Source: Chitinophaga pinensis (GTDB taxonomy: Bacteria; Bacteroidota; Bacteroidia; Flavobacteriales_D; Crocinitomicaceae). Taken from it: 60,123 nucleotides of DNA. The notes under the pieces are model-generated. The model worked only from the letters and a program-made list of their open reading frames with translations. It was not told where the DNA came from and searched no databases. Positions 26,663 to 35,271 of the stretch are shown here, piece after piece (positions within the stretch are counted from its first letter, which is position 1; every line of letters begins with the position of its first letter). Where the stretch lies: positions 1 to 60,123 of the forward strand of contig CALPMT020000019.1 of NCBI GenBank assembly GCA_943324745.2, written 5' to 3'. The position numbers were made by a program, and so were the translations under genes.

Positions 26663-27803
26663 TATTAAATAACACAACTTGATTTTTGTTTGTTGTTCGA
26701 TTCTTAACACTATATCTCGTTCTTATATTGTGGGCTATTTCTTTGATCTGAATTGGTAAAACACTACTTCTTAACGAATGACTCAAATAGATTTTTTTAA
26801 GTCGTTCAAACTCATGAATATTGTTTTCACACAAAAATCTCAAACCTGTATGTGATAACAAATGACTGTTTGACTTTTGCATTGATATATCATATCCTGT
26901 ATAAATACATTGTTTTCTATTTTCAGTTAACTTGGAATTAGTTAACCTTTGCAATTCTAAGACCTTTTTTTTTATGTTTAAATAGATTTCTTCCTGTAAA
27001 TTAATCGTACAATGTAAATTTATCTTTTTTAAATTTCTAAAGTGCTTTGAATAATTTGGATTTGATTTGATTTCTTTATCTTCCCAAAAAGATAAATCTT
27101 TAAATTTCTGTTGTTTTTCTTTACTTAATGTAAAAGGATTAATTAAAATTACTTCATTCCATCTCTTTAATAAATCTTCAAGAAAAACAGTTTTGTCAAA
27201 ATCTATAAAATTCTGAAAATTAACTAATCCATATTTTGTTCTGAATAAAGTCCAATTTCTGTATTTTATTTCAATTCTTAAAATGTCTAAATCTTTACAA
27301 TTTGATATGAATGATTTATCATAAATTTTAAACCAAAAATGGTCATGTTTAACAACACTATATCTGTTTTTTTCAGATTTTGTGAATAAACTTCTTTTGT
27401 GAAATAGTAAATTGGTAATAATCACTTTTTGTGAAACTTTAGTTATAATGTTTACACCTAATTCAATTTGAAGAATTCGCATATTCTTTGGTCTAATTCC
27501 AAAATATAAGTAAATTTCATCTAAACACTTTAAAAAATCATCGTATCCAAAATCATTAGAATTATTTAATCCTTGGTTATGAAAAACATGTAAACTGCCA
27601 CTTAAAATAGTTCTTCCTGAATTATAAATTGTCAATTTCATATTATTATAAGTAAAATACTTACAGTTTTCGACACCTTTATTATAACTTGGGGTAAAAG
27701 AAAATCTATTAAAAAAATACTCTTTATCAATGCCAATAATTTCAGTTTTTAGAAAGTCTATAGGCATATATCGAAGTGGAGAGGGAACATTAACACTATT
27801 CAT
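26655..27803 (-). CDS. Replication initiator-like protein (phage gene II/X type)
   Basis: The 382-residue protein has ILQIELGVNIITKV near residue 110, then HDHFWFKIYDKSF and LDILRIEIKYRNW. The order ELGVN / KIYDK / LRIE resembles the conserved motifs of filamentous-phage and plasmid replication initiators (gene II/X family). The C-terminal part has RKQCIYTGYDISMQKSNSHL, a possible remnant zinc-finger-like module often seen at the end of such proteins in Bacteroidota. If right, the element can replicate as a circle after excision. I did not identify a convincing catalytic tyrosine, so the call is tentative. Confidence 0.45.
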   Translation of the reverse strand: MNSVNVPSPLRYMPIDFLKTEIIGIDKEYFFNRFSFTPSYNKGVENCKYFTYNNMKLTIYNSGRTILSGSLHVFHNQGLNNSNDFGYDDFLKCLDEIYLYFGIRPKNMRILQIELGVNIITKVSQKVIITNLLFHKRSLFTKSEKNRYSVVKHDHFWFKIYDKSFISNCKDLDILRIEIKYRNWTLFRTKYGLVNFQNFIDFDKTVFLEDLLKRWNEVILINPFTLSKEKQQKFKDLSFWEDKEIKSNPNYSKHFRNLKKINLHCTINLQEEIYLNIKKKVLELQRLTNSKLTENRKQCIYTGYDISMQKSNSHLLSHTGLRFLCENNIHEFERLKKIYLSHSLRSSVLPIQIKEIAHNIRTRYSVKNRTTNKNQVVLFNMG

Positions 27804-27807
27804 AATT

Positions 27808-28188
27808 TCATAGTGTTAAACTCAATGTCTCTATTGTTTGCCTTGAAGGGTAATAACCTCTTTGAAACTCATATATAAACAACTCATTAGTTTCAGGATT
27901 AATTCTAACAAGTAATAAAGTTTTAAAATTTTTATCTTTTAAATCTCCGTAGTAAACATTCTTACGGTTTGTTTTCCAAAGCCCTGTTACTTTCTTACTC
28001 TTTGACCAACTTGATTGATCTTTAACTCTCAAATACAATCCTAAATTAAATGCATTTGAATACCCTTGGAATTTCTCAATTTTAACAAATTGTGTAACAA
28101 AAGAATTAAGGTTATTTGATTGTAAACCTTCATAAATAGTGTCATGTTTGTTAATCTTGAATACTTTAAATTTATGTACCTGTTTCAT
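27808..28188 (-). CDS. Unknown protein of the integrative element
   Basis: The 126-residue basic protein is soluble and looks beta-rich (FNLGLYLRVKDQSSWSKSKK, TLLLVRINPETNELFIYEF). I recognise no family. It is 4 bp upstream of the replication-initiator-like gene and 6 bp downstream of the HTH gene, so these form an operon. A single-strand DNA-binding helper would fit by analogy with filamentous phages, but no motif shows it. Confidence 0.55.
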   Translation of the reverse strand: MKQVHKFKVFKINKHDTIYEGLQSNNLNSFVTQFVKIEKFQGYSNAFNLGLYLRVKDQSSWSKSKKVTGLWKTNRKNVYYGDLKDKNFKTLLLVRINPETNELFIYEFQRGYYPSRQTIETLSLTL

Positions 28189-28194
28189 GTTTAA

Positions 28195-28482
28195 TTATTT
28201 AGAATGATTAAACATAACTTGTAATAAATCTGACCTTTTGAAATAAGTTCTTTGACCTACCTTATAAGGCTTTAGTATATTCTTATTGCACCAATCATTG
28301 ATACAATTTAAAGACACCCCAAAATATTGGGCGGTTTCTTTTCGGGTAAGATGAGGTCTTTCATCTCCCTTTGGGGTTGTTTTTAATTGGATTGAAAAAT
28401 CCTGTAATTGAGATTTAATACCCTCATTAATTAGATCTACTAATTCGTTTGGGGTAACGTTTAACACCTGTACTGTTTTCAT
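28195..28482 (-). CDS. Excisionase-like HTH protein
   Basis: Started at the ATG at 28482 the product has 95 residues. The second half is a MerR/excisionase-like winged helix: HLTRKETAQYFGVSLNCIND, WCNKNILKPYKVGQRTYFKR, SDLLQVMF. Proteins of this HTH_17 type control excision or transcription in Bacteroidota mobile elements. It lies between the integrase side and the replication genes. An in-frame ATG at 28515 would add 11 residues. Confidence 0.75.
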   Translation of the reverse strand: MKTVQVLNVTPNELVDLINEGIKSQLQDFSIQLKTTPKGDERPHLTRKETAQYFGVSLNCINDWCNKNILKPYKVGQRTYFKRSDLLQVMFNHSK

Positions 28483-28545
28483 CGTATAAATTATTTTGTA
28501 TACGACAAATTTCATTCTTACATGTCCTTAAAATGGAATACATTT

Positions 28546-29142
28546 TTAGGGATATTTTGCATAAAATTGTTTTGTTAGTTCTTTTAACTCATGAATTTTT
28601 GCTTTACTCATGGCTTTCTCGTACTGTATTTTTTTTGTTAATCCTATATGTTTGAAAACAAAATCTTGATAGAGATTCTTAAAGGTTACACCGTTCAATT
28701 CATTTAAATGTTCATATATATATGCATATCTCATTGTAGGTTTATAGACCCACTTCTCTTCAAAAAAGTAAAATAAATTCTGAATTTCTATATTTTTAAA
28801 CACAGGGGATAATACAATATTTTTTTTATTTATCTGAGAATCTATATGTTCAATAATTCTCATAAAACTTGATTCAAACTTTTTTGATATTTGTGTGTTT
28901 AAAATCCCTTTTTCAAATATTTTATCTTCTATTTCAGATATTTGATTTACCCCTTTAAACCTTGAAACTGTATCTATGAAAAATTCATTGGAATAAAACT
29001 TTACATTCTCTATATATTTTAAATAGTCTTGTTTTAATTGATTCAAAAAGTCAATTTCCCTATTATCAACATAAGAGTTTAAATACTCGTCTAAGTGTGA
29101 TTTGTAAGACTTTTTAAAGTCTTCTAATGTATAGTATATCAT
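28546..29142 (-). CDS. Unknown helical protein of the integrative element
   Basis: The 198-residue protein is charged and helical, with many Lys, Glu, Phe and Tyr residues, and no signal peptide or membrane helix. No family is recognised. It starts 4 bp downstream of the integrase gene, so the two share a transcript. Similar unknown proteins often travel beside tyrosine integrases in Flavobacteria elements. Confidence 0.55.
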   Translation of the reverse strand: MIYYTLEDFKKSYKSHLDEYLNSYVDNREIDFLNQLKQDYLKYIENVKFYSNEFFIDTVSRFKGVNQISEIEDKIFEKGILNTQISKKFESSFMRIIEHIDSQINKKNIVLSPVFKNIEIQNLFYFFEEKWVYKPTMRYAYIYEHLNELNGVTFKNLYQDFVFKHIGLTKKIQYEKAMSKAKIHELKELTKQFYAKYP

Positions 29143-29146
29143 AATT

Positions 29147-30430
29147 TTAAATTAAATGATCTTTAAAAAATGAATGTTCACTCATCTTAGTTGCGAATTG
29201 TTCTGAAGAAACCTTGATGTATTTCATAAATGAACTCTCTGTTGTATGTCCACTTATTGACATAATATCTAAAGGTTCCATTTTATCCAAATAGGCATTT
29301 GTACAAAAAGACCTTCTTGCTGTATGAGTTTTAACTAACTCAAATTTGTATTTCTTAGATTTAGTTTTTTTCCCTCCTCTTGTTTGTTCTACGTACTCAA
29401 TATTATCAATTTCGGCACTTTCACAAACTAATTTGATAAGTTCATTTATATCAGAATCAGGAATTTTTGGAGGTGTGTCTCCATTGTATTTTTCTAATAT
29501 CAACTCAATAATTGGATGTACAGGGATTGAAACTTTCTTTTTTGTTTTCTGAGTTACTAATGATATCATTTTAACACCGTTTACAACCTTTATATTGTGT
29601 TTGTTTACGTTATTATAATCTGACACTCTTAACCCTGTATATGCGCCAATTAAAAATAAATCCCTTGCAATTTCTTTACGTGGTTCTTTACTTAAATTCA
29701 ATTTCCAAAGTGCTTTTAGTTCCTTTTCATTCAAATACACACTATCACTTTCCTCTTTAGAAACTATAAACTTTTTACTCTTAAAACTTTCATTAGTAGT
29801 TAAGCCTTTTTCAACCGCATTAACCATAAATGTTTTCAACGTTTTGATGTGTTTACCAATGTAATTTGTTGTAAGATTTTGTTGATTTGCCCAATCTATG
29901 AAATCATAATACCAATCTAAAGTGATAGTATCAAAATCAATTGGATATTGTTCATCATTAAAATTTTTAAGAAAATTTTTTGTAACGTTATAACCGCTCA
30001 ACGTTCCTTTTGAAACTAACTTTCGTGTAATGGGGTTTGGTTTGGTTTTTGCATCCTCGATAAACTCATCTATGAAAGTAAATAGATTATATTCTTTTTT
30101 ACTTTCTGAAATTTTAAAAAAACTTTCATAATGATTTCTTACATCTTGATAGTTCGGTATTATTCCATGTTCACGGTTTCTCGATTCAAAACTAAAAAAG
30201 TGATCTGTCAGATTCTTAATTAAATTATTGATTTCTTGTCTATCTAAAATTGTAGACCTGTTCTTTACTTGTTGTTTAACAGAATCCCAATTCTGAACAA
30301 GTACCTTAAACCCTATCGAGGTATTAAAATCAATATTACGACCTAATCTGTATCGTAAATAGATTGATTGTGGTATTGTATCATCAATTACCTTTTTACC
30401 TTTGTTAAGTCTAAATTGTATGTTTGCCAT
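29147..30430 (-). CDS. int: Tyrosine site-specific recombinase (integrase)
   Basis: The 427-residue protein (ATG at 30430) has an N-terminal arm-binding region (IQFRLNKGKK, IYLRYRLGRNIDFNTSIGFK), a SAM-like core-binding domain and a catalytic domain. Active-site residues are Arg268 in GAYTGLRVSDY, His369 and Arg372 in HTARRSF, the GHTTESS motif and the nucleophile Tyr404 in FMKYIKV. It would catalyse integration into and excision from tRNA-Cys between the 28-bp repeats. The arm repeats at 30460-30488 lie 30 bp upstream and overlap its promoter region. Confidence 0.93.
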   Translation of the reverse strand: MANIQFRLNKGKKVIDDTIPQSIYLRYRLGRNIDFNTSIGFKVLVQNWDSVKQQVKNRSTILDRQEINNLIKNLTDHFFSFESRNREHGIIPNYQDVRNHYESFFKISESKKEYNLFTFIDEFIEDAKTKPNPITRKLVSKGTLSGYNVTKNFLKNFNDEQYPIDFDTITLDWYYDFIDWANQQNLTTNYIGKHIKTLKTFMVNAVEKGLTTNESFKSKKFIVSKEESDSVYLNEKELKALWKLNLSKEPRKEIARDLFLIGAYTGLRVSDYNNVNKHNIKVVNGVKMISLVTQKTKKKVSIPVHPIIELILEKYNGDTPPKIPDSDINELIKLVCESAEIDNIEYVEQTRGGKKTKSKKYKFELVKTHTARRSFCTNAYLDKMEPLDIMSISGHTTESSFMKYIKVSSEQFATKMSEHSFFKDHLI

Positions 30431-30450
30431 TGTGTAGTTATTGTACAACA

Positions 30451-30458
30451 CAAATATA
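30451..30458 (-). promoter_or_regulatory. Possible -7 element of the integrase promoter
   Basis: On the minus strand TATATTTG fits TAnnTTTG, 20 bp before the integrase ATG. The matching -33 region lies within the arm-type repeats at 30460-30488, so integrase binding there could block its own transcription. Confidence 0.5.
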
Positions 30459-30459
30459 C

Positions 30460-30488
30460 AACTTACCCCACATTTTACCCCACATTTA
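30460..30488 (+). repeat. Right arm-type repeat pair (2 x 12 bp)
   Basis: This 29-bp block is identical to 24765-24793 and again contains TACCCCACATTT twice in tandem, in the same orientation. It lies between attR and the integrase gene. Confidence 0.65.
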
Positions 30489-30598
30489 TATTAGTTATTA
30501 TTTCATACTTGTATTTATAATTTCATATATTATTGATTTACTTATATTTGTAAAACATTATAAGGTTATTAAAATAACAATGAAAACAAAATAGTACG

Positions 30599-30626
30599 TC
30601 CGCTCGAGACCTCCAAATTTGTGAAA
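30599..30626 (+). repeat. attR: second copy of the 28-bp attachment repeat
   Basis: Identical to 24695-24722. It preserves the tRNA-Cys 3' end sequence including CCA as a remnant and marks the right boundary of the element. Confidence 0.88.
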
Positions 30627-30628
30627 AG

Positions 30629-30656
30629 AACCCCGACTAAAAAGTCGGGGTTTTTT
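30629..30656 (+). terminator. Original tRNA-Cys terminator, displaced by the element
   Basis: AACCCCGACT (30629-30638) and AGTCGGGGTT (30643-30652) form a perfect 10-bp stem with a four-base loop, followed by T6. Its position just after attR shows it followed the tRNA before integration. Confidence 0.85.
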
Positions 30657-30725
30657 GGTTTTAGAATTGTCAACAACATAAGTTATACAACGCTTACCCT
30701 TAATAACTATCTAAAGCCTATTTTA

Positions 30726-30753
30726 TTGAAACTATAGTAAATAGCTACATTTG
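30726..30753 (+). promoter_or_regulatory. Promoter of the ABC transporter operon
   Basis: TTG (30726-30728) and TACATTTG (30746-30753) are 17 bp apart, at the short end of the Bacteroidota spacing. The -7 box is 28 bp before the ATG at 30782. Confidence 0.5.
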
Positions 30754-30781
30754 GTTTGAAAAAAAACCAATCACATAAACT

Positions 30782-31708
30782 ATGATTTCAGTATCTAATT
30801 TATCCCATGAATTTCAAAATACCTTGGCATTAAATAATGTCTCTTTTGAAATAAAAGACGGGGCAATTGTAGGGTTAATAGGGCCAAATGGCTCTGGTAA
30901 AACAACCTTACTTCGTTGTATTAGTACTTTACAATCCATACAAACAGGACAGATACTAATTAATGGTATTGATATCCAAGAGTCGCCTAGAGAAGTACAT
31001 AAAATCATTGGATATTTATCCGATAATTTTGGTTTGTATGATGACCTTACAGTACGTCAATGTTTGGAGTATACAGCGATGAGTCATATCGAAAACGTAC
31101 AAAATCTAGAAGAGGTAGTCAGACAAACGTCTATAGATACAGGCGTTTTTGAGTTTATAGATAAACCTATAAATACCCTATCAAGAGGTATGCGTCAACG
31201 TGTAGGTATCGCACAAGCAATCATTCATAATCCAAAAATCGTGTTGTTGGATGAACCGGCTTCAGGCTTGGACCCAGAAGCACGTATCGCACTTTCACAA
31301 TTGATAATTCAATTAAAAAATAAAGGAATGACCTTGATTGTTTCATCCCATATTTTAGCAGAATTGGAAGATTACTGTACTGAAATGATTATTCTAAAAG
31401 AAGGAAATATGATTGAACATACACAATTGATCAATCATAAAACTGGTGGTTCGACAAAAAACATCATCAAATTAGTAGCAGAACATTTAAGCGAGGAAGT
31501 TGTAAATTCATTCGTAAATACATTTGAAAGTAGTGTAAATATCCTTGAAAAAACAACTACTGAAATCCTATTTGAATTTAATGAAGAAGTAACAAAACAA
31601 CATGTATTACTTTCTTTCTTAATACAACAAGGAGTAGAGGTTAAAGAAATCGCAGCGGTAAAACGCAATCTTCAAGAAGAATATTTAAAAACAATGCAAG
31701 AAAAATAA
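30782..31708 (+). CDS. ABC transporter ATP-binding protein
   Basis: The 308-residue ATPase has Walker A GPNGSGKT (34-41), signature LSRGM (133-137) and Walker B VLLDEP with Asp157-Glu158, followed by SGLDPEARIALSQL. The C-terminal 90 residues are the extension common in CcmA/NatA-type exporters. It is followed after one base by the permease gene and then by an outer-membrane-like protein gene. This suggests an exporter, but the substrate is unknown. Confidence 0.92.
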   Translation: MISVSNLSHEFQNTLALNNVSFEIKDGAIVGLIGPNGSGKTTLLRCISTLQSIQTGQILINGIDIQESPREVHKIIGYLSDNFGLYDDLTVRQCLEYTAMSHIENVQNLEEVVRQTSIDTGVFEFIDKPINTLSRGMRQRVGIAQAIIHNPKIVLLDEPASGLDPEARIALSQLIIQLKNKGMTLIVSSHILAELEDYCTEMIILKEGNMIEHTQLINHKTGGSTKNIIKLVAEHLSEEVVNSFVNTFESSVNILEKTTTEILFEFNEEVTKQHVLLSFLIQQGVEVKEIAAVKRNLQEEYLKTMQEK

Positions 31709-31709
31709 T

Positions 31710-33080
31710 ATGAGTTTACTTGAAAAAAATCCAGAATTCAAAAAAAATATTTGGTTAGAAATTAGTACACAAAGACTCATTATGATGCCACTTATTATTT
31801 TAATGGTGGTGCTGTTAGCTAGTTTAAGTACTATGGGAGATACCTATAACAAATTAACAAACATCTGTTATTTTGGATTGGTAATTATACTTTTACTTTG
31901 GGGAAGTAAAGTAGCTTTTTCAAATATCATTCAAGAATACAATGATCGTACCTGGGATTGGCAACGTATGAGTATATTAACTCCCAAACAATTAATGGTT
32001 GGGAAACTGATTGGAGCACCTATTTATAATTGGTATGGCGCACTCATTTCTTTATTCCTCGTTTTCATTTTTGGAAGCATGAGTGAAGAGACCTCCCTCT
32101 TTGATTTATTAATTAATAGTATTTCAACCTTATTATTAGGTGTAAGTATATTATGTGTAAGCATCTTATTTGCATTACTAAAAATTCGCGCTGGAAATGG
32201 GAGAGATAAATTAAAATCTGGACAACTATTTATTCTACTCATATTATTTGCTTTATTCTTTAATAGTAGTGCATTTAGTTTTATGTTTAATAGAATATCT
32301 TTTAATCCTATAAAATTTGACGCTTGGAAAATTCTAGGAGAAAATTTATTTTACGCCATTTGGGCAATCATAGGTTTACATCAAGTATTAAGAAAAGAAT
32401 TAAATTACAAGAATAAATCTTACTTATGGATCTTGTTTCTAATAACATCAGCATTGGTAAAAACAATGGTAATGGTAGATAGTATTGGTGTGTTTATAGA
32501 CAATTATTTCTTTATTTATTTTGTAGTGTTAAGTATACAAGCTATTTCGTTGTTTTATTTACTACTATTAATAGAGCAAAATGAACTATCTACGTTAAAA
32601 ATCTTAGTTAGAAAAATTAAAGAAAAAAATTATACTTATATAAATTACAATGCGCCTTTATGGTCATTAACATTTCCTTTCATAATTATAGGTTTAATAT
32701 TTTCATGGATATTATTAGATAAGCAAATCATTAATAATGATAGCTATATATTAAATCATTTTGTTAATACTATAAAATTAGAAAATACATTAGACTCATT
32801 ACAAAGTTTAAGTATCATACTAGGAATATTATGTTTTGTACTTCGTGATTTTTTAATCATGTTATTTCTACAAACGACTTCCAAGAAAAAAAGAATCGGA
32901 GCAGCATTTATTTTATACTTGTTTTTATTGTATGTAGTTTTTCCAGGTTTTACCTCTACTATTGGAAGTAGTATAGGTTTACAATTATTCATACCATTAC
33001 CAATTGTTGGAAGTTTTATTTATCCAATATTTGAATGTGTTGTAATCTTTTTAATCATCCGAAATAAATTTAAAAAATAG
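31710..33080 (+). CDS. ABC-2 type transporter permease
   Basis: The 456-residue protein has about ten to twelve membrane helices and the amphipathic WDWQRMSILTPKQLMVGKLI segment typical of ABC-2 permeases, where the transporter talks to its ATPase. Its start lies 1 bp after the ATPase stop, so translation is coupled. Together they form a full half-transporter set. The substrate cannot be read from the sequence. Confidence 0.8.
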   Translation: MSLLEKNPEFKKNIWLEISTQRLIMMPLIILMVVLLASLSTMGDTYNKLTNICYFGLVIILLLWGSKVAFSNIIQEYNDRTWDWQRMSILTPKQLMVGKLIGAPIYNWYGALISLFLVFIFGSMSEETSLFDLLINSISTLLLGVSILCVSILFALLKIRAGNGRDKLKSGQLFILLILFALFFNSSAFSFMFNRISFNPIKFDAWKILGENLFYAIWAIIGLHQVLRKELNYKNKSYLWILFLITSALVKTMVMVDSIGVFIDNYFFIYFVVLSIQAISLFYLLLLIEQNELSTLKILVRKIKEKNYTYINYNAPLWSLTFPFIIIGLIFSWILLDKQIINNDSYILNHFVNTIKLENTLDSLQSLSIILGILCFVLRDFLIMLFLQTTSKKKRIGAAFILYLFLLYVVFPGFTSTIGSSIGLQLFIPLPIVGSFIYPIFECVVIFLIIRNKFKK

Positions 33081-33085
33081 CAACT

Positions 33086-33883
33086 ATGAAAAATCTAATT
33101 TTACTTACTATTTTATTAAGTAATATCACATTTGGTCAGGATACAATAGCAACAAGAACAACTAAAAATAAAGGTACATTCTATGTTTATTGGGGATGGA
33201 ATCGTGGAGCGTACACTAATTCAGACATACATTTTCAAGGAACTCAATATGACTTTACATTATTGGATGTACAAGCAAAAGACAGACAAAGTAATTTTGC
33301 TTGGGACACCTATTTTCAGAGTGTTACAATCCCTCAATATAATTTAAGAATTGGCTATTTTTTAACTGAAAAATATTCACTTTCACTGGGTGTTGATCAC
33401 ATGAAATATGTCATGGTAGATTATCAAACAACTACTATCGATGGGAAAATTGCAACTGGATCTGTTTATGATGGTAGTTACAAAAATTCAACATTTAATA
33501 TAGAACCTAAATTTTTGAAATTTGAACATACCGATGGTTTGAATTACATCAATACAGAAATTAGAAGGCATGATAAATTGTATCAATATAAAAAAGTAAC
33601 ATTCAATCTCACTGAAGGATTTGGGGGAGGTATCTTATTACCACGTACAAACACTACCTTATTAAATTATCCACGTTATGATCAATTTCATTTAGCTGGA
33701 TTTGGATTAGGAGGAATACTTGGATTAAATGTAGAATTTTGTAATCGCTTTTTTATTCAAGCGGAAGGGAAAGCTGGATACATTAATATGCCTGATATTC
33801 GAACAACTATGCATGAAGAAGATAAAGCTTCCCAACAATTTGGATGGATACAAGGGAACGTGGTGTTTGGTGTCCGATTTTAG
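33086..33883 (+). CDS. Secreted outer-membrane beta-barrel-like protein
   Basis: The 265-residue protein starts with a signal peptide (MKNLILLTILLSNITFG). It shows alternating hydrophobic strands with aromatic girdle residues: GTFYVYWGWNRGAYTNSDI, YNLRIGYFLTEKYSLSLGV, and a C-terminal strand NVVFGVRF ending in Phe, as outer-membrane barrels do. It is 5 bp downstream of the ABC permease gene, so the three may form an envelope export or lipid transport unit. No specific family is named. Confidence 0.65.
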   Translation: MKNLILLTILLSNITFGQDTIATRTTKNKGTFYVYWGWNRGAYTNSDIHFQGTQYDFTLLDVQAKDRQSNFAWDTYFQSVTIPQYNLRIGYFLTEKYSLSLGVDHMKYVMVDYQTTTIDGKIATGSVYDGSYKNSTFNIEPKFLKFEHTDGLNYINTEIRRHDKLYQYKKVTFNLTEGFGGGILLPRTNTTLLNYPRYDQFHLAGFGLGGILGLNVEFCNRFFIQAEGKAGYINMPDIRTTMHEEDKASQQFGWIQGNVVFGVRF

Positions 33884-34478
33884 TAACGGAATTGAATTAA
33901 CAAATAAGGAGAGTTATTCACAATGTTTCAATAAGAGCGTGGAGGATTGACCTAAAGTAAAGGATTGTAGAAAAAAGATATGGATAGTAAACGAGTATAA
34001 AATGTTAATAGCTGTTGAAAGAAACTAAAAAATAAAGCTTGCATATTAATTAAATAATTACAAACCATATTAGTTTATTCATATACAAGTAAAGTTTTGG
34101 TAAGTTTTAGTTAAAATACACACACACATACTAACATAAATAGGTATTATTAACACTAAAAGTTATTCAATCATTAAAAAATTAAAAAATTGTTAATATA
34201 AGTGTAGTTTATTGAAAAATAATAGATTAAATCTAATTAAATTGTGAATAAAGTAAGTTGCTTTATTCATAACTTATAATTCATAATTCATATTTGATCA
34301 ATTATACACATATTAACAGTCTTAATAAAAAGAAGAAGTAAATCTTTATAAATTTTTTCTTTTCTTTTTATATTAAAAAAGGATTTTTTGAGAAATTTTT
34401 CTTTTTCAAATATTCTGAGTATCTTAGATATATATTCTATTTAATATATTGTTAATTAGATAGTTAAAAAAATAAAAT
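33884..34478. other. Noncoding gap, AT-rich
   Basis: This 595-bp stretch between the outer-membrane-like gene and the LytTR regulator gene has no convincing coding frame, RNA gene or perfect repeat. It holds a weak A-rich/T-rich hairpin near 34326-34374 and long A/T runs close to the regulator start. The size suggests an upstream control region or a lost gene. Confidence 0.5.
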
Positions 34479-35234
34479 ATGGGAAATTACAAAGTATTAA
34501 TTGTGGAAGATGAATTGATTGTTGCAAAAGACATTAAACACAGTTTGGAGCGTATCAATTATGAAGTAGTTGGGTTTGCAAGTGATGTTTCTGAAACCAT
34601 CGAATTAATAAAACAAAATCAACCTGATGTAGTTTTGATGGATATCATGTTACGTGGAGGAGATAGTGGGATTGATGCTGCGGAGATTATTCGTAAGGAT
34701 TTTAAGATACCAGTGATTTTTTTGACAGCTTATGCTGATTCAGCGACCTTAGAACGTGCCAAACGCGCCGAATCGTATGGATATATCATTAAACCATTTA
34801 AAATGGTGGATTTACAAACTTCTATTGAATTAGCGGTATATAAACATACGAAAGAAATGGAAGTAGAACGTGAACGTGATTTATTATCCACGATTGTTGA
34901 AAATGGAGATGTTTCATCGCATGAAATTTATGTACGTGCATCAAGTAAGTTAGTGAAAATTAGAAAGGAAAAAATTCTATTTGTTGAAGCATTAAAAGAT
35001 TATGTGATTTTACATGCTGAAGATAAAAAGTTCACGATTCATACAACGATGAAAGATATCGAAAGTAAATTAGGTAATAAAGAATTTGTGCGAATCCATC
35101 GCTCGTTTATTGTTCGTCTAGATAAAATTGAAAGTATCGAGTTACCGAATTTACGTTTGGAAAAAGATAACCACATTCTACCAATAGGTGGTTCTTATAA
35201 GGATGAATTGTTTGGTAGAATAAATACTATTTAA
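34479..35234 (+). CDS. LytTR-family response regulator
   Basis: The 251-residue protein has a receiver domain (residues 4-120) with KVLIVEDELIVAKDI, the phosphoacceptor Asp55 in VVLMDIMLRGG, the conserved Thr/Ala switch region (FLTAYAD) and Lys in IIKPF. After a linker, a LytTR DNA-binding domain (about 152-251) contains EALKDYVILHAEDKKFTIHT and FVRIHRSFIVRLDKIESI. It would bind direct repeats upstream of target genes when phosphorylated. No histidine kinase is adjacent, so the partner is elsewhere. Confidence 0.93.
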   Translation: MGNYKVLIVEDELIVAKDIKHSLERINYEVVGFASDVSETIELIKQNQPDVVLMDIMLRGGDSGIDAAEIIRKDFKIPVIFLTAYADSATLERAKRAESYGYIIKPFKMVDLQTSIELAVYKHTKEMEVERERDLLSTIVENGDVSSHEIYVRASSKLVKIRKEKILFVEALKDYVILHAEDKKFTIHTTMKDIESKLGNKEFVRIHRSFIVRLDKIESIELPNLRLEKDNHILPIGGSYKDELFGRINTI

Positions 35235-35271
35235 GGATTATAACTCTAGGTTATGAATTATAAGTTGATAA

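Larger units (their letters stand above)
24723..30626. mobile_element. 5.9-kb integrative element in tRNA-Cys
   Basis: The element is bounded by 28-bp direct repeats, with a tyrosine integrase at the right end transcribed inward. In order from the right it encodes integrase, an unknown protein, an excisionase-like HTH protein, an unknown protein, a replication-initiator-like protein, a terminase-like HTH protein, a divergent XRE regulator and a secreted cargo protein. I see no capsid, tail, relaxase or type IV secretion genes. It therefore looks like a small integrative replicon or satellite that depends on a helper. It is visibly more AT-rich than the core genes. Confidence 0.85.

Noticed and set aside
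24723..30626. The element as a full prophage
   Set aside because: No capsid, portal, tail or lysis gene is visible, and the HTH protein at 26214 is not enough to infer packaging.
33884..34478. A small RNA or riboswitch upstream of the LytTR gene
   Set aside because: No conserved riboswitch core or strong paired stems could be read; only weak A/T-rich hairpins.
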